DNA from: Sphingosinicella sp963974575
Lineage (GTDB): Bacteria > Pseudomonadota > Alphaproteobacteria > Sphingomonadales > Sphingomonadaceae
Length of the DNA stretch: 64,000 nt
Direction: 5' to 3'
Assembly (NCBI RefSeq): GCF_963974575.1
Contig: NZ_CAXBBQ010000003.1
Location: 372,001 to 436,000, forward strand
The first letter of the stretch is position 1. Every line of letters begins with the position of its first letter. Shown one piece after another: positions 25,795-34,844 of this stretch. The position numbers and the translations under genes are program-made. The notes under the pieces are model-generated. The model did not search any database. It had not been told where the DNA came from and worked only from the letters and a program-made list of their open reading frames with translations.

Positions 25795-26076
25795 ATGGCT
25801 CTTCCCCCACCGCCGCTGCCCGATGGCGACTACCCGTTCAACGATGAGCGCGTGCCATTGTCGCAGCTGGCGTGGATCGAAATGCCGCGCGAGATGGAGG
25901 CGCTACTACGCGCGCAGGCCAGCGACAACGGCACCCCGATCATCCGCGGCGTGCCGGTCGAGCTGCATTGCCGGGGAACGGACACAGGTGATGCCATCTT
26001 TACGGTATACTGGCCGCACGACGACGACCGCCTTCACATGCTGGCGCCGAAGTCATTCCAGATCGGCCGGGCCTGA
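25795..26076 (+). CDS. Hypothetical small acidic protein
   Basis: 93 aa from MALPPPPLPDGDYPFNDERV. The sequence is acidic and Pro-rich at the start, contains IEMPREMEALLRAQA and ends TVYWPHDDDRLHMLAPKSFQ. I do not recognise a family. The frame is open much further upstream (25594) but there overlaps the lipoprotein gene in another frame. No strong ribosome site. The upstream gap of 80 nt and codon use like its neighbours support a real gene, without certainty. Confidence 0.45.
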   Translation: MALPPPPLPDGDYPFNDERVPLSQLAWIEMPREMEALLRAQASDNGTPIIRGVPVELHCRGTDTGDAIFTVYWPHDDDRLHMLAPKSFQIGRA

Positions 26077-26097
26077 ACAGCAAGACCGCCTCAGGGA

Positions 26098-27279
26098 TCA
26101 GGCCTCATCGAGCTCGGGTACGAAAAGGTGAGAGAGAACCTGCCCTGACAACACCGGATCAAGCTGGTCGGCCTGAGCAAGAGCCCACCGCTCCCACCTC
26201 TCGACTGTTCCGGAGTCCATTTCCGACCCGCGCGTCACCATGGCCGCCTTCAACCTCGCCACAAGGCGCCTGATTTCTTCGGCCTCGGCGAGAAGTTCAC
26301 CGCTTCGCCGCAGATCCTTCAATCTTTTCGCTTCCAGGGCCCCGCGCTCTTCCCGCTTTCGCTCTTCGTCCCACCTGCGTCTTTGCTGTTCCCATTCCAG
26401 CGCCTCCAGCAGGCCCTGCCGAAATGCCGCTTCGCCCGCGACGATGACGTCCGCGGCAATGGCGGCAAGTTTCCGTTCGAGCCTGTCCTCCCGGCCATCC
26501 TGCCAGGATGACGTCACACTCGACCGGAACTCACGGTCTATCGCAAGCCGTAGCGGCGTGGAGGCCGGCAAATCACCGGCCGGAAGATGACGGCCCCTGA
26601 CGAGACGCGTTGGATGCTTGCCGACAACGGAAAACGAAAGTCGAAGCGTTCTCCCACCAATGCAGCACTCGATGGCAAGATTTCCGTTGTCATCCTTCGC
26701 ACTTGCCGAATGCCCCCTGCGCGCCAGCGCGAGAAAGAGTGCGTTCAGCAATTTCAGCTGCCGCTGGCCGAGGGGTGTGTCGAACGCGGGCTTGTTCCAG
26801 TACCACTCCTTTTCCGCGGCTTCCCGACGTTTGGCCTCCTCTTTCTCGAGCAGGCCCACGAGGCCGACATGCGGCGTAGTCAAATCGCGGGGGATCCCGA
26901 CATGCCCGATCGCTTTCAGTTCCTGCTGTCTCAGGGCATCGAGATCTTCGGGAACTTTCGTTGACGCGAACGGCCCGTCAACCGGCATGGGCTCGCTTTC
27001 CTCGACCAGAGACCTGAATCGGGGGTCGAGGACAATCCGGCCCGTCTCGCCGGGCCCGCGAGGGTCAGCCTCCGGAGGCCCCGGGACGGGTCGTCCGGCA
27101 TGAACCCTGTTCCAGTGCCCCTGGGGAGGTGTGGGAATGCCGAAGCCCCGGAGCAGTTTCTTCAATCCGACGTCGGATATGCCCACCTTGAGCGCGAGGT
27201 CGCGCATCGGCGCGGACCAGGCGAACCTTGCAAGGGCGTCGGGTGTGACAAGAATATTGTCGCCAAGGTACAAACGCAT
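26098..27279 (-). CDS. HTH and coiled-coil protein of unknown function
   Basis: 393 aa. Residues about 20-60 form a predicted helix-turn-helix (SAPMRDLALKVGISDVGLKK) ending in GIPTPPQGHWNRV, a layout I recall from a family of uncharacterised proteins found near restriction and phage genes. The C-terminal third is a charged coiled coil (about residues 285-350, for example EWEQQRRRWDEERKREERGA). No catalytic motif seen. It is divergent from the GHKL ATPase operon across a 260-bp gap, so it could be a DNA-binding regulator or an accessory factor of that system. Confidence 0.7.
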   Translation of the reverse strand: MRLYLGDNILVTPDALARFAWSAPMRDLALKVGISDVGLKKLLRGFGIPTPPQGHWNRVHAGRPVPGPPEADPRGPGETGRIVLDPRFRSLVEESEPMPVDGPFASTKVPEDLDALRQQELKAIGHVGIPRDLTTPHVGLVGLLEKEEAKRREAAEKEWYWNKPAFDTPLGQRQLKLLNALFLALARRGHSASAKDDNGNLAIECCIGGRTLRLSFSVVGKHPTRLVRGRHLPAGDLPASTPLRLAIDREFRSSVTSSWQDGREDRLERKLAAIAADVIVAGEAAFRQGLLEALEWEQQRRRWDEERKREERGALEAKRLKDLRRSGELLAEAEEIRRLVARLKAAMVTRGSEMDSGTVERWERWALAQADQLDPVLSGQVLSHLFVPELDEA

Positions 27280-27538
27280 TCAATCGCCTCTTCGCAGCCA
27301 GAGCGGCCTCGATCCCGCATTTTCAGGAATCAGCAGAGCCGACTCAATGCACGCAAAAGTGCCGTTATCGCAATATGAGCTCAAATATGTGCGCCATTTT
27401 TCTTCCAAAGGACTTGTCATACCCTCTTTTCGGACCGGATTGACTTGAACTACTGACGACTGGCATCCGATCGAGTTTGCGCAATATTAATCCGCGTCTG
27501 CATTACTGCGGCATACCAACAGGGAGGAAGCGCCGGTT

Positions 27539-29053
27539 TTGCTGCATGTCCGGGAAGAAGCCGGGGTAACGCCCCCGAGGAAAGCCGATGCCACACCGCA
27601 GGCCTCGGCCCTGATCGAGAGCATGCGCGACATCGGCTACTCTCTGGAGACAGCCCTCGCCGACATCATCGACAACGCCATTACCGCACGAGCAACGCGC
27701 GTGGACATTCTGTCCGAGACTGCCGGAGACAGCCCCGCGATAGGCATTCTCGACGACGGGACCGGCATGACCGAAGCCGAGCTTGTCGAGGCAATGCGGC
27801 CCGGCAGCAGAAATCCCCTCGAGGATCGGGATGAGCATGACCTCGGCCGTTTCGGCCTCGGGCTCAAGAGCGCAAGCTTCTCCCAGTGCCGCCGACTGAC
27901 CGTTCTTTCGCGGCGCGGCGGCAGGACCTGCTGCGCCGTCTGGGACCTCGACGAAGTCGCCCGAACGAATGAATGGGCGATCACGCTGCATTCCGACATC
28001 ACCGACATCCCGTGGCACGAACGCCTCGGCGAAACCGGCACTCTCGTCGTGTGGCAGAATCTCGACCGCCTTTCCGGCGGGATCGCCCATGATCCTGCGA
28101 AACGAGCCGAGCACATGAACCGTGCGATCGCGCTTGCCGAACGCCACACGCGGCTCGTGTTTCACCGGTTCATGGAAGGCACGCAGGCGGTCTCGCTCTG
28201 GCTGAACGGAAGACAGCTGGAACCGATCGATCCGTTCGCACGGAAGCACCCTGCCCATCAGGAAGATCCCGAAGACCGGCTCCAGCTCCCCGGCGGTGTC
28301 GTTGTCTTCCAGTGCTTCACGCTTCCCCATCACAAGGCCCTGTCGAAGCAGGAGTGGGAGGAGCTCGGCGGCCCGGAAGGACACCTGCGATCCCAGGGCT
28401 TTTACGTTTACCGAGGCCGGCGCCTTATCATTGCCGGCAGCTGGCTGGGGCTCGCACGGCAGACCGAGCTCACGAAGCTCTGCCGCATCCGGGTCGATAT
28501 CCCCAACACCATGGACGCTTCCTGGAAGATCGACGTGAAGAAGGCGTCCGCCCAGCTCCCTCCAGCGGTTCGGGAGCGCATGCGACACATCGTCGAGCGT
28601 TTTGCCCAGACCTCCAAACGAACCTATCAGCGCCGCGGACAGCGACTGGTTGATGAACACCGCATGCCCGTCTGGCAGCGCATGCAGAGGGATGGCGTCA
28701 TTGTCTACAGGCCGGACCTCGGTCATCCGGCGCTGGAAGCGTTTTCGGAAAGTCTGCCGCCTGATCTCCGTCAGGGTTTTGCGAATTGCATTGCCCTCGT
28801 GGGCGCGTCGCTACCCGTCGAGGCCCTGCACGCCGATTTTGCCGGCAGTGCCGAAGAGGTTCTTGCGGACGAGGCCGATATCGACACCATCCGCCAGACC
28901 CTCGAGGCCATGCTTCCGAGACTTCGGGGCCAGGGTTTCGACCGGGAGCAGATCATGACGATCCTGCGACAGCTTGAACCGTTCCGGAGCGCCTGGGCAA
29001 TTGCCGGGGCCGTGGCAGATGAACTGATGGGGGATACGCCGAACGATGAGTGA
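27539..29053 (+). CDS. MORC-like (paraMORC) GHKL ATPase of restriction-type system
   Basis: 504 aa. The GHKL ATPase motifs are clear: N-box ALADIIDNAITA (about 43-54), G1 ILDDGTGM (about 77-84) and G2 GRFGLGLKSASFSQ (about 103-116); the last is the MORC-type GLGLKSAS form. An S5-like transducer domain follows (GFYVYRGRRLIIAGSWLGL; IDVKKASAQLPP). Iyer and colleagues (2008) grouped such paraMORC ATPases with Z1 helicases, AIPR and methylases in restriction-type loci. Start is a TTG with GGAGG about 12 nt upstream; the next ATG (27623) would cut into the domain. Overlaps the Z1 gene by 8 nt. Confidence 0.88.
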   Translation: MLHVREEAGVTPPRKADATPQASALIESMRDIGYSLETALADIIDNAITARATRVDILSETAGDSPAIGILDDGTGMTEAELVEAMRPGSRNPLEDRDEHDLGRFGLGLKSASFSQCRRLTVLSRRGGRTCCAVWDLDEVARTNEWAITLHSDITDIPWHERLGETGTLVVWQNLDRLSGGIAHDPAKRAEHMNRAIALAERHTRLVFHRFMEGTQAVSLWLNGRQLEPIDPFARKHPAHQEDPEDRLQLPGGVVVFQCFTLPHHKALSKQEWEELGGPEGHLRSQGFYVYRGRRLIIAGSWLGLARQTELTKLCRIRVDIPNTMDASWKIDVKKASAQLPPAVRERMRHIVERFAQTSKRTYQRRGQRLVDEHRMPVWQRMQRDGVIVYRPDLGHPALEAFSESLPPDLRQGFANCIALVGASLPVEALHADFAGSAEEVLADEADIDTIRQTLEAMLPRLRGQGFDREQIMTILRQLEPFRSAWAIAGAVADELMGDTPNDE

Positions 29054-31802
29054 TGTGCTTGCGCTTCTCGACACGATGGCATCGCAGTTTGTCGCCCAGC
29101 AGAACCCGCCAACGCCTGAAAGCATCCGCGAAGCGATCGGGGCCCTGCGTGTGCTGCCCAGCTTTTCGGCGGTATCGGAAGAGGATGCCGAAACACTGGC
29201 CCGTGAACTCGAGGAGCGGATCGGCATCAGCATGGGTCTGGGTGCTGTCGTCGAGGACCAGACGGTAAGGCCCTGGCTCCATGATGCACGGGCGAAGGGT
29301 CTCATCGACCCATATTACTGGAAGAGATACGAACAGCTGCTGAGAAAGCAGAGACTTCCCCGCGATGTCATCATCACGATGGACGAGGTCACCGACCGCA
29401 TCCTCGATCGCATGGGAAACCCGGCAGAGAACACCGCGTGGGACCGCAAGGGCATGGTCGTCGGCCATGTCCAGAGCGGCAAGACGGCAAACTACACGGG
29501 TCTGATCTGCAAGGCGGCCGATGCCGGCTACCGGCTGGTCGTGGTCATAGCGGGCATCCACAACAATCTGCGCAACCAGACACAGGCCCGCATCGACGAG
29601 GGCTTCATCGGACGCGACACCGGCAGGCTGGAACAGAAGGCGAAGGGCGGAGCAAGGTCCCGGACCATCGGTGTCGGCACGTTCGACGATCGAAGGGTAC
29701 CGGTGAGCCTCACGAACACGATCAAGGACTTCAACAAGGCCACGGCCACCACCAACACCAGCCAGATCTCGTCCTACGCCGTACCGGTGGTGCTCGTGAT
29801 CAAGAAGAATTCGCGGACCCTCGCGAACCTCGTCGACTGGCTCAAGGAGCATAGTGTCAACCGCGGCTCGGAGATGGTCGATCAGCCGATGCTGCTGATC
29901 GACGACGAGGCCGACAATGCCTCCATCAACATCAAGTACGGAAAGGACGAGGTTTCCAGGATCAACGGACAGATCCGGGAACTTCTCGGCCTCTTCCGGC
30001 GCAGTTGCTACCTCGGTTATACCGCGACACCGTTCGCGAACATCTTCATCGATCCCGATTCAGAGGATGAGGTCGGCAAGCAGGACCTTTTCCCGCGGCA
30101 CTTCATCATCGGTCTTGACGCCCCGACGAACTATTTCGGCGCCCGAAAGGTCTTCATTGACGGTATTCCCGAGGAAGGTCGGCCGCTGCATCTGCGATAT
30201 ATCTCCGACAACGAAGACCTCCTGCCGCTGAAACACCGTATCGAGCACCAGCTCGGCGAGTTGCCGGAAAGTCTGATCACCGCACTCAGAACCTTCATCG
30301 TTGCGCGGACGATCCGCAATCTGCGTGGTCAGGCGGGGCAGCACGCGTCGATGCTGGTCAATGCATCCCGTTTCACCGGCGTTCAGAACCTGCTTCGCAA
30401 TCGCCTGCACGAAGCCCTTGAACGCATTGAAAGTGCAGTGCGAGTCGATGCCGCGAAGGGCGCTGCAGCCCTTGCCAATCCGGAAATTGCCGCTCTCAAG
30501 GCTTGCTGGGCAGACGAGTATGCAGAGGCATTTCCGGACTGGGACAGCATTCAGGCAAATCTTCTGCCAGTCCTCGCCTCGGCTTCGGTCGTTGCCGTCA
30601 ACAGCGCTTCTCCCGGCAGCCTCGACTATGACAGCCTCGGCGAAACCGGACTTACGGTCATTGCCGTTGGCGGTTTCTCGCTTTCGCGCGGTCTGACGCT
30701 GGAAGGACTGACTGTTTCCTACTTCCTGCGCAACTCGCTGATGTACGACACGCTGATGCAGATGGGCCGGTGGTTCGGTTACCGTTCCAACTACGAGGAT
30801 CTGTGCCGCATCTGGATGCCCGAGGAAGCGGCGGGCTGGTATGCTCACATCTCCGAAGCCACCGAAGAACTGCAAGGCGAACTCAAACGCATGGAGCAGG
30901 TCCGCGCGACGCCGGAGATGTTCGGCCTCGCCGTTCGCAGCCACCCGAGCGCACTTCTCGTCACGGCGCGAAACAAGATGGGCTCCGGCGAGAAGCACGT
31001 GATGATCGGCCTCTCCAACAACTTCGTCGAGACAACCCGCCTGTCTGCCGAGCCGGCATCGATCCAGCGCAACACTCAGGCTTCGCTCAGGTTCATCGAG
31101 GCCATGAAAGAAGCAGGCCATGGCCCCGGGACGGAGAAACCCGTTTCGGGCGGGAAGCTGCTCCGGCGTGTTCCCGCGAGACTGGTCGACGATTTTCTCC
31201 GGAACTTCGACAATTGCCGCGAATCCGTGTTGTCCGATACCGATCCCATCAGGAAATACATATCGACGCGGGCGCAGGACGAGCTCTCGGAGTGGGATGT
31301 CCTGCTCGCAAGCCGTAAAGCCAGCACCGACAGAACTCCGCTCGATCTCGGCGGCTGGGACATCGTGCCGACGGAACGCTCCGTAGGCCCGGAAGACGTG
31401 AAGCGCGGCGTGCTGGCAGTCAGCGGCAAACGCTCGCGGGTCGCATCGCGCGGCGTCGAGCGGACAGGGCTGACGGACGATGAAGCCCGGCAGGCCGAAC
31501 TGGATTACAGGACCTCCGAAAAGATATCGGAAGGCGCCGCCGTCAACTATCCCGACTGGATTTACAGGTCGGTGCGCCAATATCCGCTTCTGGTCCTTTT
31601 CCATCTCAGGATCAGGACCGAAAACCTCGACCCGGATGATCTGATCAGGATTCCCGATGCGCTCGTTCCGGCATGGAGCATCAGCTTCCCGAGGTCGTCT
31701 CGGCCCGACGAGAAGGTCGAATACATCCTGAACACGACACGGATGCGGGAGCTCTTCGGCGAGGACGACACGGACGAGGATGACCGCGATGACGGCGAGT
31801 GA
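29046..31802 (+). CDS. Z1-domain superfamily II helicase-like protein
   Basis: 918 aa. Walker A in VVGHVQSGKTANYTG (about residues 138-152), Walker B as LLIDDEADNAS (about 281-291) and a motif III-like GYTATPFANIFIDP (about 325-338), the hallmarks of Z1-associated SF2 ATPases; the Z1 region follows (GLTVIAVGGFSLSRGLTLEG; MQMGRWFGYRSNY as motif VI). It probably moves along or remodels DNA to license cleavage by the partner nuclease. Sits between the GHKL ATPase and the DUF4420-type nuclease genes with overlaps on both sides. Confidence 0.9.
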   Translation: MSDVLALLDTMASQFVAQQNPPTPESIREAIGALRVLPSFSAVSEEDAETLARELEERIGISMGLGAVVEDQTVRPWLHDARAKGLIDPYYWKRYEQLLRKQRLPRDVIITMDEVTDRILDRMGNPAENTAWDRKGMVVGHVQSGKTANYTGLICKAADAGYRLVVVIAGIHNNLRNQTQARIDEGFIGRDTGRLEQKAKGGARSRTIGVGTFDDRRVPVSLTNTIKDFNKATATTNTSQISSYAVPVVLVIKKNSRTLANLVDWLKEHSVNRGSEMVDQPMLLIDDEADNASINIKYGKDEVSRINGQIRELLGLFRRSCYLGYTATPFANIFIDPDSEDEVGKQDLFPRHFIIGLDAPTNYFGARKVFIDGIPEEGRPLHLRYISDNEDLLPLKHRIEHQLGELPESLITALRTFIVARTIRNLRGQAGQHASMLVNASRFTGVQNLLRNRLHEALERIESAVRVDAAKGAAALANPEIAALKACWADEYAEAFPDWDSIQANLLPVLASASVVAVNSASPGSLDYDSLGETGLTVIAVGGFSLSRGLTLEGLTVSYFLRNSLMYDTLMQMGRWFGYRSNYEDLCRIWMPEEAAGWYAHISEATEELQGELKRMEQVRATPEMFGLAVRSHPSALLVTARNKMGSGEKHVMIGLSNNFVETTRLSAEPASIQRNTQASLRFIEAMKEAGHGPGTEKPVSGGKLLRRVPARLVDDFLRNFDNCRESVLSDTDPIRKYISTRAQDELSEWDVLLASRKASTDRTPLDLGGWDIVPTERSVGPEDVKRGVLAVSGKRSRVASRGVERTGLTDDEARQAELDYRTSEKISEGAAVNYPDWIYRSVRQYPLLVLFHLRIRTENLDPDDLIRIPDALVPAWSISFPRSSRPDEKVEYILNTTRMRELFGEDDTDEDDRDDGE

Positions 31803-32754
31803 AAATCCGTGGGAGGGGCTCGCCCCCGGCGAGGTTGACGCGCGGCGCGTCCGTTCCGTCGGAAGATGGGATTTCTTCTGGTGGGTTTCCGACAGGTCCG
31901 AGCCCGCGCTGATCCTGCGTCTCCCTGCGGATGCAGAAGAGGTCTCGCCGCTGCCGAAGATGCGCAGCCTCGACATCCGCTACAGGGACCTGCCCGGCGC
32001 CCGGGCGCTTGTGATCCTGCTTCGCGAGCCGGAGCAGCAGGAGCTGTTTGCGACGCTTTGCCGGGATGTCGTGAATGCAGGCGAAGCGGCTCAATCAGCG
32101 GACGATGCTCTCGCCCGCTCCATCCGGCGTACGCTGCGGTGGCATCATCTGCTGCGGGGCGGACGCAGCGAAATGCTCTCGGTGGAAGAGCAGCGAGGGC
32201 TCGTCGGCGAACTCCACTTCCTGCTCCACCTCTGCGACCTCGCAGGGCCGCGGGCAGCCATTGAAGCCTGGAAAGGACCGCAAGGCTCCGCAAAGGACTT
32301 CGAGATCGATCACTGCCACGTCGAGATCAAGGCAAGACGCGGCGCATCGAGACCCCACGTCCAGATCTCCTCGGAAGATCAGCTTGCAGATGTGCCGGGA
32401 GCCAGCCTCTTTCTTAACGTCTATGATGTGGACTCCGCCATCAAGCCCGCCGGGATGACGCTGACCGATCATGTTCGTGCTGCGGAAGAGCAATTCCGCA
32501 ATGCGGACATGACCGCATACGGCCTGTGGGAAGCGGCGATCGAGGCCGTCGGCTTCGACTTCGATCACGACTATTCCGAACGACGCTGGACCGTAGGCAG
32601 GGTTCAGCACTTCGAGGTGGCGGGGAACTTTCCGAGAATGCCGCTCCCCCTGCCCACGGGTATCGGATCGGTGCGATACAGCATTGCGCTCGATGCGTGT
32701 CAGCCGTTCCTCGTGACGAGCGAGTATCTTGACAGCGCCATTTGCGGGAACTGA
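31789..32754 (+). CDS. PD-(D/E)XK motif protein (DUF4420 type)
   Basis: 321 aa. The nuclease core is KDFEIDHCHVEIKARRGA (D...ExK), preceded by EEQRGLVGELHFLLHLCD with the conserved Glu of the first helix and followed by PHVQISSEDQL. This matches the DUF4420/PD-(D/E)XK partner always seen beside Z1 and AIPR genes in paraMORC loci; it is the likely DNA-cutting subunit. An alternative ATG at 31780 adds three residues; both overlap the Z1 gene end, so translation is coupled. Confidence 0.85.
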   Translation: MTASENPWEGLAPGEVDARRVRSVGRWDFFWWVSDRSEPALILRLPADAEEVSPLPKMRSLDIRYRDLPGARALVILLREPEQQELFATLCRDVVNAGEAAQSADDALARSIRRTLRWHHLLRGGRSEMLSVEEQRGLVGELHFLLHLCDLAGPRAAIEAWKGPQGSAKDFEIDHCHVEIKARRGASRPHVQISSEDQLADVPGASLFLNVYDVDSAIKPAGMTLTDHVRAAEEQFRNADMTAYGLWEAAIEAVGFDFDHDYSERRWTVGRVQHFEVAGNFPRMPLPLPTGIGSVRYSIALDACQPFLVTSEYLDSAICGN

Positions 32755-32759
32755 GGGAC

Positions 32760-34811
32760 ATGGACGAGCTCCTCGAATTTCACAGGGAACTGATCGCCGA
32801 CATTCAGGGTGATGCCGACGCAAAGGGACTCATCACCGCCGAAGCATTTCTCGAGAAGGTCGGGGAGATCCTGGATGAGGCCGGAGAGGTTTCGTCACTG
32901 GATCTGTGTCATTTCGACGGTCGACACGGCAACAAGCCACTTCACCTCGACGCATTCAGCTGGGATGCGGAAGCCGGTGAAGGGGTACTCAGCCTCATTG
33001 CCTGCGATTTCGTTCTTTCCGAAGAGCCGCGATCAATAGCGAAAGACGAAATAAATCCGTATCTGCAACGTCTTGCAAATTTCGCTTCGGCCGCAATCAA
33101 GCCTGATTTTCGGGAAGCGCTCGAGGAAACGAGCCAGGGGTTCTTTGTCGCCGACCTGATCTCGAGGTCATTGAAGAAGATCGGCAAGATCAAGCTCATT
33201 CTCGTGACCAATCGCGTCAACAAGGCCAGAACGGATGCCAGACCCGTCGGCGATATCCGCGGCATTCCCGTCACATCGAACGTCTGGGACCTGCCACGCA
33301 TCAGCCGGTTTGTCTCGTCGGGACAGACTCGCGAAGAGCTCGTCATCGATTTTGCCGAGGACTATGACGGCGCGATTCCCGTGCTCAAGGCTTCCTTCGA
33401 CGGCGCGCCGTTCGAAAGCTACATCGCGGTCCTTCCCGGTGTGCAGCTGGCGGCAATCTACGAAAAATGGGGTGCGCGCCTTCTCGAAGCCAATGTCAGA
33501 AGTTTCCTGCAGGCAAGGAACAAGGTGAACAGGGGCATTCGCGACACGATACGCGACAAACCCGAGATGTTCTTTTCGTACAACAACGGGCTGACCGCCA
33601 CTGCCAACAGCGCCGAGATCATCGAAACGGGCGAAGGCCTGTTTCTCATGTCGGCGGAAAACCTGCAGATCGTGAACGGCGGGCAGACAACGGCATCGAT
33701 CCATGCTGCAAGGAAGCTCGAGCAGCTCAAGGACGTATTCGTCCAGATGAAGCTGACAATCGTGCCGCCGGAGCGCACCGAGGAAATCGTGCCGCGCATC
33801 TCGGAATTTGCGAACAGCCAGAACAAGGTCAACGCCGCAGACTTCTTCGCCAACCACCCCTTCCATATCCGCATGCAGGAGTTCTCCCGCCGCGTACTCG
33901 CGCCAAGCGGGGCTTCGGGTTACATCGAGACCAAGTGGTTCTACGAACGAGCCCGCGGTCAGTTTGCGGATGAACGGGGACGGCGGTCGATTTCGGAGCG
34001 GAAGCGCTTCGACATCGAGTTCCCGAAGGCGCAGTTCTTTACGAAGACCGACCTTGCCAAGTTCGAGAACTCGTGGCGCGGCCTGCCTCATATCGTGAGC
34101 CGCGGCGCCCAGAAGAATTTCGGGGAGCTGGCAAAGGCAATCGGCGAGGAATGGGGCCGCAGCGATGCCGGATTCGACGAAACCTGGTACAGGCGCCTGA
34201 TAGCGAAGGCGATCATCTTCAGGAATCTCGAGCGTATTGTCCCGTACCAGCCCTGGTATGCCGGTGGCTACCGTGCCAACATCGTCACCTATGCCGTTGC
34301 AAAGCTGGTTCGCGACGCCGAGGCAATGAACAAGGCTATCGACCTTGATCAGGTCTGGAAGATGCAGCGCGTTCCCGTCATCCTCGAGCGCGCCAGTCTG
34401 GTCGCAGCGCAGGCTGCCAATGACGTGATCATCAATCCTCCCGCCGGCATCCGCAACATGAGCGAATGGGCCAAGCAGCAGGCCTGCTGGGCTCAGGTTT
34501 CGGGTCGCAGCCTCGCGTACGAAAGGGATTTCCACGACAGTCTGATCGATCCGCAGCAGGCGCGCGTAGTCAAACGTGATGAACGCCGTGAACGCGATGC
34601 AAGAAACCGGATCGATGCTCAGGCGGAGGTCGTGCTCCAGGGCGGCGAATACTGGGAAAGGCTGCTTGCTTTCGGGCAGTCTTTGAATCAGCTTACGGAA
34701 CGCGAACAGGGCATCCTCCGCGCGTGCGCGCAGATCCCGGACCGGGTACCATCAGAACGGCAATGTCAGGTCGCTCTGGAGATCGTGAGCCGCCTTGAGG
34801 CCCACTACTGA
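32760..34811 (+). CDS. AIPR-family protein
   Basis: 683 aa. AIPR (abortive infection phage resistance) family hallmarks: EANVRSFLQARNKVNRGIRD, MFFSYNNGLTATA, QIVNGGQTTASIHAARK and SEFANSQNKVNAADFFANHP. The family was named for a lactococcal abortive-infection protein and occurs in restriction-type loci with Z1 helicases. Biochemical role is not settled; a nuclease or sensor role is inferred. ATG at 32760 has GAGGG very close; a TTG at 32742 that overlaps the previous gene is an alternative. Converges on the methyltransferase gene with a 33-nt gap. Confidence 0.9.
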   Translation: MDELLEFHRELIADIQGDADAKGLITAEAFLEKVGEILDEAGEVSSLDLCHFDGRHGNKPLHLDAFSWDAEAGEGVLSLIACDFVLSEEPRSIAKDEINPYLQRLANFASAAIKPDFREALEETSQGFFVADLISRSLKKIGKIKLILVTNRVNKARTDARPVGDIRGIPVTSNVWDLPRISRFVSSGQTREELVIDFAEDYDGAIPVLKASFDGAPFESYIAVLPGVQLAAIYEKWGARLLEANVRSFLQARNKVNRGIRDTIRDKPEMFFSYNNGLTATANSAEIIETGEGLFLMSAENLQIVNGGQTTASIHAARKLEQLKDVFVQMKLTIVPPERTEEIVPRISEFANSQNKVNAADFFANHPFHIRMQEFSRRVLAPSGASGYIETKWFYERARGQFADERGRRSISERKRFDIEFPKAQFFTKTDLAKFENSWRGLPHIVSRGAQKNFGELAKAIGEEWGRSDAGFDETWYRRLIAKAIIFRNLERIVPYQPWYAGGYRANIVTYAVAKLVRDAEAMNKAIDLDQVWKMQRVPVILERASLVAAQAANDVIINPPAGIRNMSEWAKQQACWAQVSGRSLAYERDFHDSLIDPQQARVVKRDERRERDARNRIDAQAEVVLQGGEYWERLLAFGQSLNQLTEREQGILRACAQIPDRVPSERQCQVALEIVSRLEAHY

Positions 34812-34844
34812 ACTCCTGTCAGTGCCTGCATCGACACGTGGGCT

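Noticed and set aside
31780..31789. Choice of 31780 as the start of the DUF4420-type nuclease
   Set aside because: Both ATGs are possible; no ribosome site separates them, and the later one was used only because the reading MTASENPWEG looks like the natural N-terminus. The difference is three residues.
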